DNA from: Owenia fusiformis
Lineage: Eukaryota; Annelida; Polychaeta; Sabellida; Oweniidae
Length of the DNA: 64,000 nucleotides
Direction: 5' to 3'
NCBI GenBank assembly: GCA_903813345.2
Contig: CAIIXF020000012.1
Span: 34,172,572 to 34,236,571 of the forward strand
Below, piece after piece: positions 33,709 to 43,868 of this stretch. How positions within the stretch are numbered: position 1 is the first letter of the stretch; every line of letters starts with the position of its first letter. Under the pieces are notes generated by a model that was not told where the DNA came from, made no database searches, and saw only the letters and a program-made list of their open reading frames with translations. The translations under genes were made by a program, and so were the position numbers.

Positions 33709-35250
33709 CCATCAGAAAACTTGATGGTATCCAGCAGTAACGTCGAGGAAGAATTGTAAGGCGTTCGATTGCATGTGACTCGTGACTCTAATTGATTATT
33801 AGACATGCCCTTGAAATATATGAACATTCCAATACCTCTGTAACATTTAATTAGATATAAATCTTACTTATTTGTTATTATATTATGTTTTTTACAAAAC
33901 ATGAACATAATTTGTTATTTGACCCCTTGCGATTATATGGAAAATCTGGTAATAAAATGTTTTAAATGGTAAGAAAACGAATATGTTCCCAATCATAAAT
34001 TACCTTAATATTCCACACAATTTTGTTGAATTTGCTTGGCTCATATTTGAAAAATCAAACAAAATCTGAAAAATACACTTGCGTAATTACACTAATTAAA
34101 CACCGACATCTACAATAAAATTATAGTATATTTTTACATTATGATAATCTGTTTTTTGTTCGTATGCTTAGGATAACTGTCTGTGTCTTATAAAATGTAT
34201 AAAAGTTCGAATCAAAATATTTACGTTTTTTTACCCCTTGTGATGAAAGACATTTTCGACCCGAAAACCGAAAGTTTTTTCAGCAAATGGTATTTTAAAA
34301 GAATCAAGACGTATGCACCTCCATAAATATTGCTTCAAATGTTGCAGCGCTATAGTGTGCTACGGATCCTTCATATTCGGAAGTAATAACATGGACTAGT
34401 ATGTGAGTATGTGGATTTCAGACCTACTGGTCAAATAGAGACATTACCATAGTTTTTGATAGAGATTATGTACAGGGTGGCCACGGATTTAGAGAAAAAT
34501 TCTGGAAATCTGTAATTTGAGAAAAGCATTGAAGTATAATACGTATATTGAATCTTTTTGTGCGCATGAATTAAATGTATGTGTGGAACGAATTCACTGT
34601 AAATGAATAAACTAATTGTATGCCGATTGAGGACACTCGTTCGCCAAAGGGAGTTATATATAGTAGCCCGGACAGAATTGTTCAATGGTCACTTTTTCTT
34701 TAATAACTTCTTTAATTTTCAGTATTATCAGAGTCTGATCACATATTTGAAAACTAGTGTAAAATTCTGACATACTAAAAAATATTTAAGGAACATCTCC
34801 TAATTAATTGATATTATAGGCATTCATAGAATGACTGATGAAATACATAATTCATCATTTTGCCTCATATTTGTTCAAAATGGCGGCATATTTTGGGAAT
34901 TTGAATGTTCAGTTGAAAGTTAATATTTAAAGATTGTCATAGGACTATAGGGCCATGCTGCCACCGTTACAATCCTTATGTAATGCAGCAACTGACCAGT
35001 CATCAAATACAAGAAGTCAAATCCCTCCAAGGGTATATGAAATCAACTCTATTGAAATGTTTGGGGTTGTGTTCAAGAGGATGTGAAAAGGTGGCGCCCT
35101 AATGCGCGGGATGTGATGAGAGTAGGTCCTTAATCTTTTCAAGAGCTCCAAGCTTAACAGCCATCTCAGAGGCCATTGAAAAGCTGAAGAACAATTCACA
35201 TGCATGCCAAGGATGGGTAAAGAGGCGTGTGACTGGGAAAGATATTACTA

Positions 35251-37298
35251 ATGCCTGGGTCACATAGCCGCCGGGCGCCGGCCGATGAGTAGTCATCGGC
35301 CGATTTATAAATCGACCGGGCGCCGGTGACTTTTGACCGATGTCTTGATCTAATCGTGAGTATGGTCACATTAGTACAGGCATCGTACGGCGCCCGCAAT
35401 CAATTGAATCTGAAAGACATCGCACGGGTATCGCAAGGCTATCGACCGATGGCCGTACGGGACCCGCCAGGACATCGGTCGATTTACAGGCCTCTAGATT
35501 TATACTAAATCCCTGTATGACCTAGTATGACTGTTCCACATGGCGTGAATGCAACATTTGAAAACGAAATACTTTGATAAACAGGACTTCCAGGATAATA
35601 ATGTTTTCATGCAATAAAAATCAGAAAAAGAAGATCCTCTTTTGAGTAAATAGGTTCAATATTTAGAAAAAATGTTGACATGGGGTCCCTATTCATCATT
35701 TTTCGAATTGTTTGATTGATATTTTTATCATCATGGGTACTTCAATTGAAAGAAAACATATTGTTTTAATAAAAACACTCTATTTGTGCCCAGAAGGTAC
35801 TCATGGTGAAAGATATGACCGTCTAAAATCACTTGCCATACTGGACGTGGTCTTTTCATCAAAGTGCACCCTGATCTTAATTCATTTTTAGATCTTTCAT
35901 ATAAAAAATACTATGTCTACCTGTCCATCCGATGCTATTAGCAAAATTCCCTATTTCTCCATCTTTCTTTCGTCTGTTCTTGTAAAGAGAATTAGTTTGG
36001 TCATAAAAATATGGCTTCAAAGAAATTGGCATATTTCTTCTGTTTCAAGTGGAGTACCCGCTTCCCTATAGACACATCTAAATCTTCATCATCCACCAGC
36101 TCAGTAGCATTGTTATTGTCTTTTTCCACCTGTCTTCCCAAGGCCTTCCTCATATATGGCCCATTGGCCTCATCCCCTCTATCCTTAGCCTTTGGCATAT
36201 TACGTTGTAATTGAGACGTAATTAATCGTAGTAAAATTGTGACCCTTGAAATTACTGTACTCACAAAAACATTCCAAAGGTTTTTAAAATGAATGATTTG
36301 TAATGGTATATGCATGAGTGAATATACGCATAAAAATGTAACACTCTATTCAATGTGTATGACAGACATACACGATTAACGTCAATATAAGAACGACTAG
36401 ATCAACCCACCCACACAGCCATTCAAATGTGTGTCATTGTTTTACAGTAAGCTTAATCGTTCCATTTATGTTTTATAAAAATCTCTGACAGTGTGTAGTA
36501 ATTATAATTCCTTATCTCATTATTTTTAAAACCTTTATATCACTTTATAAGTAATCATTATTAAGATTTATCCAACAAATCAGCACGCAAAATCCAAAGA
36601 TGACCGTGCGATGCCACCGGGCGCCGTAAGATAATCGTACGATGATCGGGCGGGACACGGTCGGGTAGGTACCGATGAGTTTGGTTGAGAAAAAATCGCT
36701 AATTAAATAGCAGTTTATATTGTATGTAGTATTAAAAAACATCAATAATTAGATATAAATTATGGTTATGACGTCACAGTTGATATGCAAATAAGCTAAT
36801 TTGCATAATTTTGAACCAATCATAAACTTTATTCCTTAAGCTTTCATTTGGCGTTAATATCATCAAAATCGGATAAAAAATGACAGAGATATCTCTAATA
36901 ATAGAAATAGTCCTCATTAACAGTGGTGAAATTCACTTGCCATGGAAACGGGCGTCTAAAACATCATTGTCCCTCATTATGATTTAAAATATATATTTTT
37001 TCACTGAAGGCATATATAAACGAAGAGATTAAGGTATGACACGTCCTTATATACTCTGAACTATTAATCTCCTTTAAATTGCACAATTGAGAATTTCACT
37101 CCTCACCTATAAGACATCGGCAACTTTTATCTCCGCGATAAAACTCTGCCGGCGCCCGTACGATGTCTAAAAATCGGCCGATGAGTGGCGATCATCGCCC
37201 GGCGCCCGTACGATGCCCGGGCTCGCCGGCCGATTTTGAACAAAATACTCATCGGCCGGGCGCCGCAGTGAAAATCGGAGCCTATGTGACCAAGGCAT
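35251..37298. mobile_element. 2.05-kb element with ATGCCTGGGTCACAT ends, nested
   Basis: The left end ATGCCTGGGTCACATAG and right end CTATGTGACCAAGGCAT are inverted repeats. Just inside both are GC-rich blocks rich in 'ccgggcgccgg', 'catcggccgat' and 'cgtacg' (35270-35490, 36600-36670, 37125-37270), in strong contrast to the AT-rich surroundings. A 143-bp miniature with the same ends is at 42733-42875. The interior has a 65-codon frame on the minus strand but no obvious transposase. Confidence 0.7.
36001..36198 (-). CDS. possible small protein inside the nested transposon
   Basis: A 65-codon frame starts MPKAKDRGDEANGPYMRKAL and ends KQKKYANFFEAIFL. Charge pattern: basic, then acidic (VDDEDLD), then basic-hydrophobic. 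Unlike neighbouring frames it has balanced composition and few rare residues. It could be a captured host exon, a remnant of a transposon protein, or chance. I do not recognise it; no splice sites or promoter were identified. Confidence 0.25.
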   Translation of the reverse strand: MPKAKDRGDEANGPYMRKALGRQVEKDNNNATELVDDEDLDVSIGKRVLHLKQKKYANFFEAIFL

Positions 37299-38619
37299 AA
37301 CTGTGGCAGTATGACCCTATAGTTACATGGGTTCAACTAGGGTTGCTAATCCACTGCGAGTTACAATGGAATGGCCAAAAAACTTTAAGTGCTGCGACCG
37401 TACCAATATACTGTTATGTACAAACCTTTTTATGTACTGGTATACATACAAGTCAATTTAAAAAAAGGTTATAAATGCAGTCATTACCTCATACCAAGGC
37501 AGCGGTCTACATGATTTTGTAGGCCTATGACTTTTCTTAAATATTAACTTTAATTTTAACTGAACGTTCAAACCACAAAACATGCCGCCGTTTTTTCACA
37601 AATATGAGACAAAATGGTGAATTATGTATTTGCGTCACTCATACTGTGAACGCCTATAATATCAATAAATTAAGAGATGTTCCTTAAATATTTTTTTTGT
37701 ATGTCAGAATTTTACTCTAGTTTTTAAATAATATGTAATCAGATTTTGATAATACTGAAGATTAAAAAAGTTATTGAAGAAAAAGTGACCATTGAACAAT
37801 TCTGTCCGGGCTACTATGTATGTTTACCATGTAACTGTATTGTAATTGTTTTTTTGCAAACACGTTTTTTCTTAAAGAGTTATATCATGCATGACCCTAG
37901 GGGAACCCTTTGGCAGTATCTTCCATCTTTCGCAATTATCATATTTGAAGGTATTTGTATTTAATGAACACATAATAATTACAGACTGTTTTCTATGAAT
38001 TTCAGCTGACCTTATCAGAGTTTATCGCAAATACGCCTACCACACTGGTGATCCGCTCGATCAGCCAACGCTGGTTACTGAAACGGTAACAAAATGTTGG
38101 AACGTCGAAGACTGTACGATTTCTCTTTTTTGCTTATTTCATATGTTGTAGGCAGAATTCCCACCACAGTGTGTATCAGTATTCAGTATCATATGAATAA
38201 GAAAATGTACACGTTTGCGAACAAATAGTTCAGAAGACAACAGAATCGTCGATTTAATTCCTCACTTAAGTTACGTAAACGGAACTCCAATAACCAGTTA
38301 AGATCTGCACTTTTAACCCGTCGTTAAAAATGTCATTGGAATACTGCCTACAACGAGTGGTTTAAAGAAAAAAGAAAATCCATACAATCGACGTTCCGAC
38401 ATTTTGTTACCGCAACCAGCCGAAACGAACCGTTTCGGTAACCAGCGTAATCGAGCGGATCACCATAGTACCAAGCATGAACCCTTTAGGTAAAATATAT
38501 GTCATGGTTTAGGGACAAAAAATTATGTCATTTTAAAGTAAAGTTTTTATTTTTACGATCGATGCAGTTAGACTCTCTAGGAGAGGCATATTTGAACGCC
38601 TCACTTTAACATCCGTTTG

Positions 38620-40071
38620 CAGACTTGCCAACCTCCCGTTTTTTTACGGGAATCTCCCGTAAATTTTTTGTTTTTCCGTAAAAAATACCAAACTCCCGTA
38701 CCGTTTTCTCCCGTAAAAACTCCCGTACCGTATTTCTACTAAAATCTCCCGTAATTTTTTTAAAAAAATATGGCCGTAAAATCTCCCGTATTTTTGCTGA
38801 AATCTCCCGTAAAATCTCCCGTATTCTAGTATAACTCCCGTAAAATCTCCCGTATTCTTGGTATAACTCCCGTAAAATCTCCCGTTTTCTGGTATAACTC
38901 CCGTAAAATCTCCTGTATTTTACTCCAAGGATTGGCTCCCATGGTTCACTATCGATGCTTTTATAAATAACTTAAAAGTACTTCATTCCCATGATTCAAA
39001 TTGCTTTTCTGCGATCAGTTCGGTATAAGTTTGCACACCAAATGTCCACAAACGGTGGCCAATTCATATTCTGTCATACTTCTGTCGGGAGAATACATTT
39101 TGTTTTTATATGGCGCTAAACAAAATATTCCCGCAATATAAGGCGCATTATGGGGAGGGACTGCTGTGAAATAATGAACGTAAGTGACATCTATCTTAGA
39201 TTATAAGTTCTTAATTAATTTATTAACTGAGCATGCGTCATAATAATTTCAACCAATTAAATTGCTGGATTTAATGCTCATGCGCGAAAAACCGAACCTA
39301 AGAATGGAACCTCACGCAGATTGTAAAAGTAAAAGTAAATTAAAAACTCCCGTTTTTTCAAAATCTACCGTAAAAACTCCGTTTTTTCAGAAATCTACCG
39401 TAGAAACTCACATTTTTTTTCAAAATCTACCGTAAAAACACCCGTTTTTCAAAATCTACCGTAAAAACACCCGTTTTTTCAGAAACCTACCGTAAGAACT
39501 CCCGTTTTTCCGAAATCTACCGTTAAAACTCCCGTTCTTTCAAAATCTACCGTAAAAACTCCCGTTTTTTCAAAATCTAAAGTAAAATCTCCAGTTTTTT
39601 CAGAAATCTACCGTAAAAACTCCCGTTTTTTCAAAATCTACCGTAAAAACTCCCGTTTTTTCAGAAATCTACCGTAAAAACTCCCGTTTTTTTAAATCTA
39701 CCGCAAAAACTCCCGTTTTTTCAAAACCTACCGTAAAAACTCCCGTTTTTTCTGAAATCTTCCGTAAAAAGGTCACGTTTTTTTTAATTAACCGCGAAAA
39801 ATACCTTTTTTAAAAAATCTCCCGTAAAAACTCCCGTTTTTTCAAAATCTACCGTAAAAACTCCCGTTTTTTTCAAAATTTACCGCAAAAACTCCCGTTT
39901 TTTTAAATCTCCCGTAAAAACTACAGTTTTTTCAAAAATCTCCCGTAAAAACTCCCGCTTTTTTCCAAAAAACTCCAGCAAAAACTCCCGGATTTTGAAA
40001 AAAACTCCCGTAAAAGTACCGCAATTTTTTTAAATCTCCCGAAAATTTTTCATTTTAGGTTGGCAAGTCTG
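38620..40071. mobile_element. 1.45-kb TIR element with 5-bp TSD and CTCCCGTAAAA arrays
   Basis: The perfect 15-bp inverted ends are CAGACTTGCCAACCT and AGGTTGGCAAGTCTG, flanked by the direct repeat GTTTG (38615-38619 and 40072-40076). The near-empty site is visible in copy A at about 33538-33546. Subterminal arrays fill both sides: 'aatctcccgtattct'-type units at 38640-38930 and ~30-bp 'ctcccgttttttcaaaatct' plus 'accgtaaaaa' units at 39345-40050. The centre (38930-39340) is unique. No transposase frame. Confidence 0.85.
39345..40050. repeat. ~30-bp subterminal minisatellite of the 38.6-kb element
   Basis: About 20 copies of a unit read as 'aaaactcccgttttttcaaa' followed by 'atctaccgt', with small indels. 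The same words in opposite phase make up the left array at 38640-38930. Confidence 0.85.
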
Positions 40072-40108
40072 GTTTGTGAAATTTTAAGGCATGCACTCTC
40101 AAACAGCC

Positions 40109-40899
40109 CCACATTGGCCAATTTCCTTACATTTGTCATGATACGTCCAATAAGTGCACACTCTGTAGCTCTGTTGGACTTATTGGATTATAAGGGCTCT
40201 GATTCACCTTTACTCCAGAGCTTCACCCTATTTAAGAAAATTGTCATCGCAAAATAGATCTACCTTTGCCAATCTTATCTTATCGTTATTTTCAAAGGGT
40301 TTCAAAGAAACGCCTGTGTGAAATAAAAGCTCAGTGGGCGAATGTTGCAAAAACTCTGGTAATGTCCCGGGAGTAAGGTGAATAACTAGAAAACCATTTT
40401 TAGATTTATTCTATTGCAGCCTTCAAATGTGATAATTGCAAAAATGATAGACATTTTATATTTGTGCAAATTAGTGTTAATTTCTGCAAGAGGGTTCCTC
40501 GAGGGTCATACACGCACCAACCTCAGGTTAACAAACTGCAAACGACATGTAGTTATTAGTTGACTCATCTATATATAATATCACATACTCCGAGTCGTGC
40601 ATATCTACATATGTATAGTTGTGTAATTCGGATAAAGCTGATGCTGATTTCCGATATACAATGTAAGGTTAGAGCTATGAAATATCACTATTTGGCTAGC
40701 ACCTTTGTGATTGTTTTACCAAGTGTCCGTTGAAGAGACTTCTTTTATTATCAAACACTACTACAATATTCAATGTCTTTGTCGTGATGTAACATTTTGG
40801 AGAAAAGACCAAATCGTTCATTCTCATGATCATGCATCATAAAAGTGAAGTTGAAAAGTGGGTCGGCATAGTATGCGAAGACAACGTTTTGTGTAGAAT
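40109..40899. other. no gene recognised
   Basis: AT-rich sequence after the duplication; no repeats or exon-like frames beyond short chance ones. Confidence 0.4.
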
Positions 40900-42370
40900 G
40901 TAAACGTTTTAAACAAACAATATAGGATTTGGACTGGTGGGATGGAAGCAGTAGTAGGTCTTCTAGGATTTTTTGAACCAATACGTTTCTATTGCAGAAG
41001 GCGCAACGCCACCAACGTGCACAAGTCAATGTTTTTGCTATAAATGAAGCAACAATGGTCCACACGACCTGAAATAATATTTGTACGTGACCTTATCGTT
41101 ATTAAATTTATGTCATTACTGACTATAAAATAAGTTTCCATATCTTTTATTTAAAATAATCGAAATTAATTAAAATGGGGCGGAGGGGGATGCGATGGAC
41201 AATGATGGAAGGGGCTGTGATATGAAACAAATGACCATGTAATGTTTCGCGAACAATTTGGACAGTTTTATGTTTGACTAGGAGTATTGTTAGACCACAC
41301 ATTTCTCGTTTTACATAAGAGCAATATGTTATCTTCAACTTAGTACAAAAAAACTGGAAATTTTTTATTTGATTTTACCGATAGATAGTGGATTAGTAGC
41401 CCCTCTCCCAAAAAATCCTCATTTGAAAAATATCTCATTTTAACCATGTGAAAAGTTTATCTTGCATTGTGTAATTAACCACTGAAAAGGGTAATTGTAT
41501 AGCAAGACTAATCCTGATTTTGATATAAATTATGTGATATAAACCAAAACAGCCCAATAAGGTGTGTTTTAATGATTAACTTTCTTGTTATCTCAAAATC
41601 TGCTTGGAACTATACCATTAGATTACTGCGGGAAATTCTTCAAAGAGAAAATTCTAGGGATTAAGGAATGGGTACAATTTACACAATTTGAGAAATTTTA
41701 AAAGAGCATTTATATTATATAAACACATTCGTAATCAATGATTCTCAGCCCTCTGAAGTTTGAAAAATAAAAATAGCTGGGTGTTAATCCATAGATAATC
41801 CTTCAAAATGAAAAATATTTTTCGGGATTATATGGTGCAATCTTATAGACGATAAAATGTTTTAAAGTGTGGAATGATGTTTTTTAGATGAAAACCCTAA
41901 GCGAAATGCATGAAAAACTCCCTCGATTCATTCTACAAACAACTCGCGGTCCTTTGGGGGTACAGGACATAAAGTTGAGTAACAAATCCTATCATGTCTT
42001 ATTGACATCCTACTCCCCTCCATCCTCCCTCCGCCCCATTTTAATCATTTTTGAATATGTTTTACATAACGTACGGGAACATATTCTATAAAGTCAGTAA
42101 TGGCATTTATTCTATGATGATAACGTCACTTACTCGTACAAGTATTAATTACAGGTCATGTATACCATTGTTACTTTATTTATAGCAAAAATTGGAGTGT
42201 GCACGTTGATGGCGTTGCGCTTTTAAAATTAATAGATCTCATAACTTAGAGAAGCGTATCGGCTCCAAAAAATTGAAGGAGACCTAACATATTCTATCAA
42301 ACCATGCGCCTTCTTTCAGAAATTCAATAGTAAGCCTTCTTTTGAAAAAAATAGTTTTCCAGATTTGTTG
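40900..42370. repeat. degenerate inverted duplication, ~450-bp arms
   Basis: The arm at about 40920-41345 read on the minus strand resembles the arm at about 41890-42300 on the plus strand ('cctccgccccattttaat', 'atagtcagtaatg', 'atttatagcaaaaa', 'gatggcgttgcgc'). A third partial copy is near 56140-56350. The minus-strand frame at 40751-41065 (104 codons) lies in one arm, but the corresponding positions of the other arm carry several stops, so I treat the family as a repeat rather than a gene. Confidence 0.6.
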
Positions 42371-42732
42371 AATTTTCTAGCATAAATGGCCTGCCCCTCC
42401 ATCCCATTTCCCGATCACCATGCGTGATATTGATCGCTCTAATACACGAAAGGTTCACTGCTGGTGCCGATGAGTAACGCGTTATTCTGAATTTCTTTAA
42501 TTTGATTTTTGTCTATATTTGATCTGAAATTGGTAGTGAATCATTAAGTGTGATTGAGATGATGTCATTCTAGCAGAGTCATCGTTAGAGTCATTGCACG
42601 CCGAGCCATTGCTCGTAAACGTTCCATCATAATTCTAAATTGCACGTGAATTAACTCGAAAATTAGTTCGAATTAGTTCGAAACTCACAGCTACGTGTAC
42701 CTGACTGCCGGTGGTAATTAAGTTTCACTCTT

Positions 42733-42875
42733 ATGCCTGGGTCACATTTTCGGCGATTCATCGGCTGGCGCCCGGACGATTGAGTATTTTGTTCAAAATT
42801 GAATACATTTCTGAACAAAAGTACTCAATCGGCCGGGCGCCATAGTGAAAATCGGGGCAAATGTGACCAAGGCAT
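42733..42875. mobile_element. 143-bp miniature of the ATGCCTGGGTCACAT element
   Basis: Ends ATGCCTGGGTCACAT and ATGTGACCAAGGCAT, with the same inner GC-rich words ('gcgcccgga', 'ggccgggcgcc') and an AT-rich centre that folds on 'gttcaaaattg'. A deletion derivative of the kind of element at 35251-37298. Confidence 0.75.
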
Positions 42876-43207
42876 TAATGCCTTGGAAAACTCGTTTTAT
42901 ATTTAGTAATTGGGCAATGGACCAATTCTCAAAAAACGTGTACCTAGTGATTTTATTCGTACCCTCTTAATCACTAGATAGAAGCTCTCTTTTGAAAAGC
43001 ATAGTCGAACGAATACAAAGGGTAACGACCCCCCTTGGCTACGGACAAGCCCCCATCCCAGAAAACAGTACCCCTCCCTGGGAGTTTCTCTCTTTAGAAT
43101 ACCATAATTTATTTTAGAGACGAAACTTAATAATTAGCAGGAAGTGTGTTATTTGTAATTCGTTTTTATACAATTTTGGATACAATTTATTTGATAGGCA
43201 ATGTTTG

Positions 43208-43290
43208 GTATTGTATTGTGTTGTATTGCATTATTTTGTATTGTATTGTATTGCATTATTTTGTATTGTATTGTATTGCATTGTATTTTT
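43208..43290. repeat. TATTG-type microsatellite
   Basis: Runs of 'tattg' separated by 'tattgcattattttg', about 80 bp. Confidence 0.85.
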
Positions 43291-43333
43291 ATATTTTTCC
43301 TCCTTTATGTAAAGAATGGAACTAGTTATTCTG

Positions 43334-43553
43334 AAAGGGGGGCATGGAGCCCATGGGAAAAATGTTAGGGTCCCAAAAAAGGTTTGGGCCCAAACATTGT
43401 TCAGGGCCTAGAAAATCGGCCTTTTGTGCATAACCTGGACTTTTGGGCCTTTTAGGCCAAAATATCAAAAGGGCCTTAAATTTTGAAAACTTTTTTTTCC
43501 TGACTTGAAATTTGCCCCCTCCCTCCCCTATTAGCTTCTGCATCCGCCAGTGA
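43334..43553 (-). mobile_element. GGATCCGCC/GGGGG family element, reverse copy
   Basis: It ends 'gcatccgccagtg' on the right and has G-run/C-run flanks with 'gggcccaaa' words inside. Reverse orientation relative to 60964-61223, with which it shares 'aggcc(a/t)aa' and 'ttttgggcc' blocks. Non-coding. Confidence 0.6.
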
Positions 43554-43697
43554 AACCCATCATCAAAATTGTTTAGCTAAGTAAGAGCGGGCTAGTGTCA
43601 AATATAACAAAATTACTATTCTTACTTTTGATCTAATGATATGTCCATTATCTCTATCATATGATGTCACATGTAGTTGTATTACAGACAATTGAAC

Positions 43698-43707
43698 TAT
43701 AAAAAAC
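43698..43707 (+). promoter_or_regulatory. possible TATA box of the DSL-array gene
   Basis: TATAAAAAAC about 120 bp before the ATG at 43821. With a start site about 30 bp downstream this leaves a ~90-nt leader. In AT-rich DNA such a match is expected often, so support is modest. Confidence 0.3.
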
Positions 43708-43820
43708 ACTTGATGATAATGTTATCTCTTTATTCTAAGAATATTGTTTGTAAGATAGCATTGCTTACAAAATGTATAACAATATGTAATTATTTTGACT
43801 ATATTTGACTACAATAAATA

Positions 43821-43868
43821 ATGAGGATGTACAGCGTCCTGCAGTTTCTTCTGCTTTATTGTTACATG
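43821..43868 (+). CDS. exon 1 of the DSL-array gene: signal peptide
   Basis: Encodes MRMYSVLQFLLLYCYM and ends at ATG|GTGAGT, a strong donor. Splicing to the acceptor 'gttgtcattaatAG' (45339-45340) keeps the frame and gives a short Gly/Ser-rich bridge before the first DSL cysteine (residue 32). An in-frame hydrophobic Met-started exon immediately upstream of a long cysteine-rich exon lacking its own signal is what is expected of a secreted protein. Confidence 0.75.

Larger units (their letters stand above)
34661..37816. mobile_element. 3.16-kb DNA transposon with long (~300 bp) inverted repeats
   Basis: Left end TAGTAGCCCGGACAGAATTG, right end its reverse complement. Similarity continues inward through 'caatggtcactttttctt', 'aaatatttaaggaacatctc', 'aaaatggcggcat' and 'taccacgg/ttgtaact'-type blocks for more than 300 bp on each side. 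It carries no recognisable transposase. Inside it lies another element (35251-37298) with different ends. It interrupts duplication copy B. Confidence 0.75.
34400..40108 (+). repeat. segmental duplication, copy B, split by two transposons
   Basis: The pieces 34400-34655, 37877-38619 and 40077-40108 align in order with copy A. The gaps are the long-TIR element at 34661-37816 (plus about 60 unrelated bases) and the element at 38620-40071. Confidence 0.75.

Noticed and set aside
35253-35508. frames of 60-67 codons in the GC-rich block
   Set aside because: They fall in the GC-rich inverted subterminal repeat of the nested element; several overlap on both strands.
39345-40050. CRISPR-like array of ~30-bp repeats
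   Set aside because: No spacers, degenerate unit lengths, and it lies wholly inside a TIR transposon.
40751-41065. 104-codon minus-strand frame as a gene
   Set aside because: It lies in one arm of a degenerate duplication; equivalent sequence in the other arm has multiple stops and no splice model could be built.
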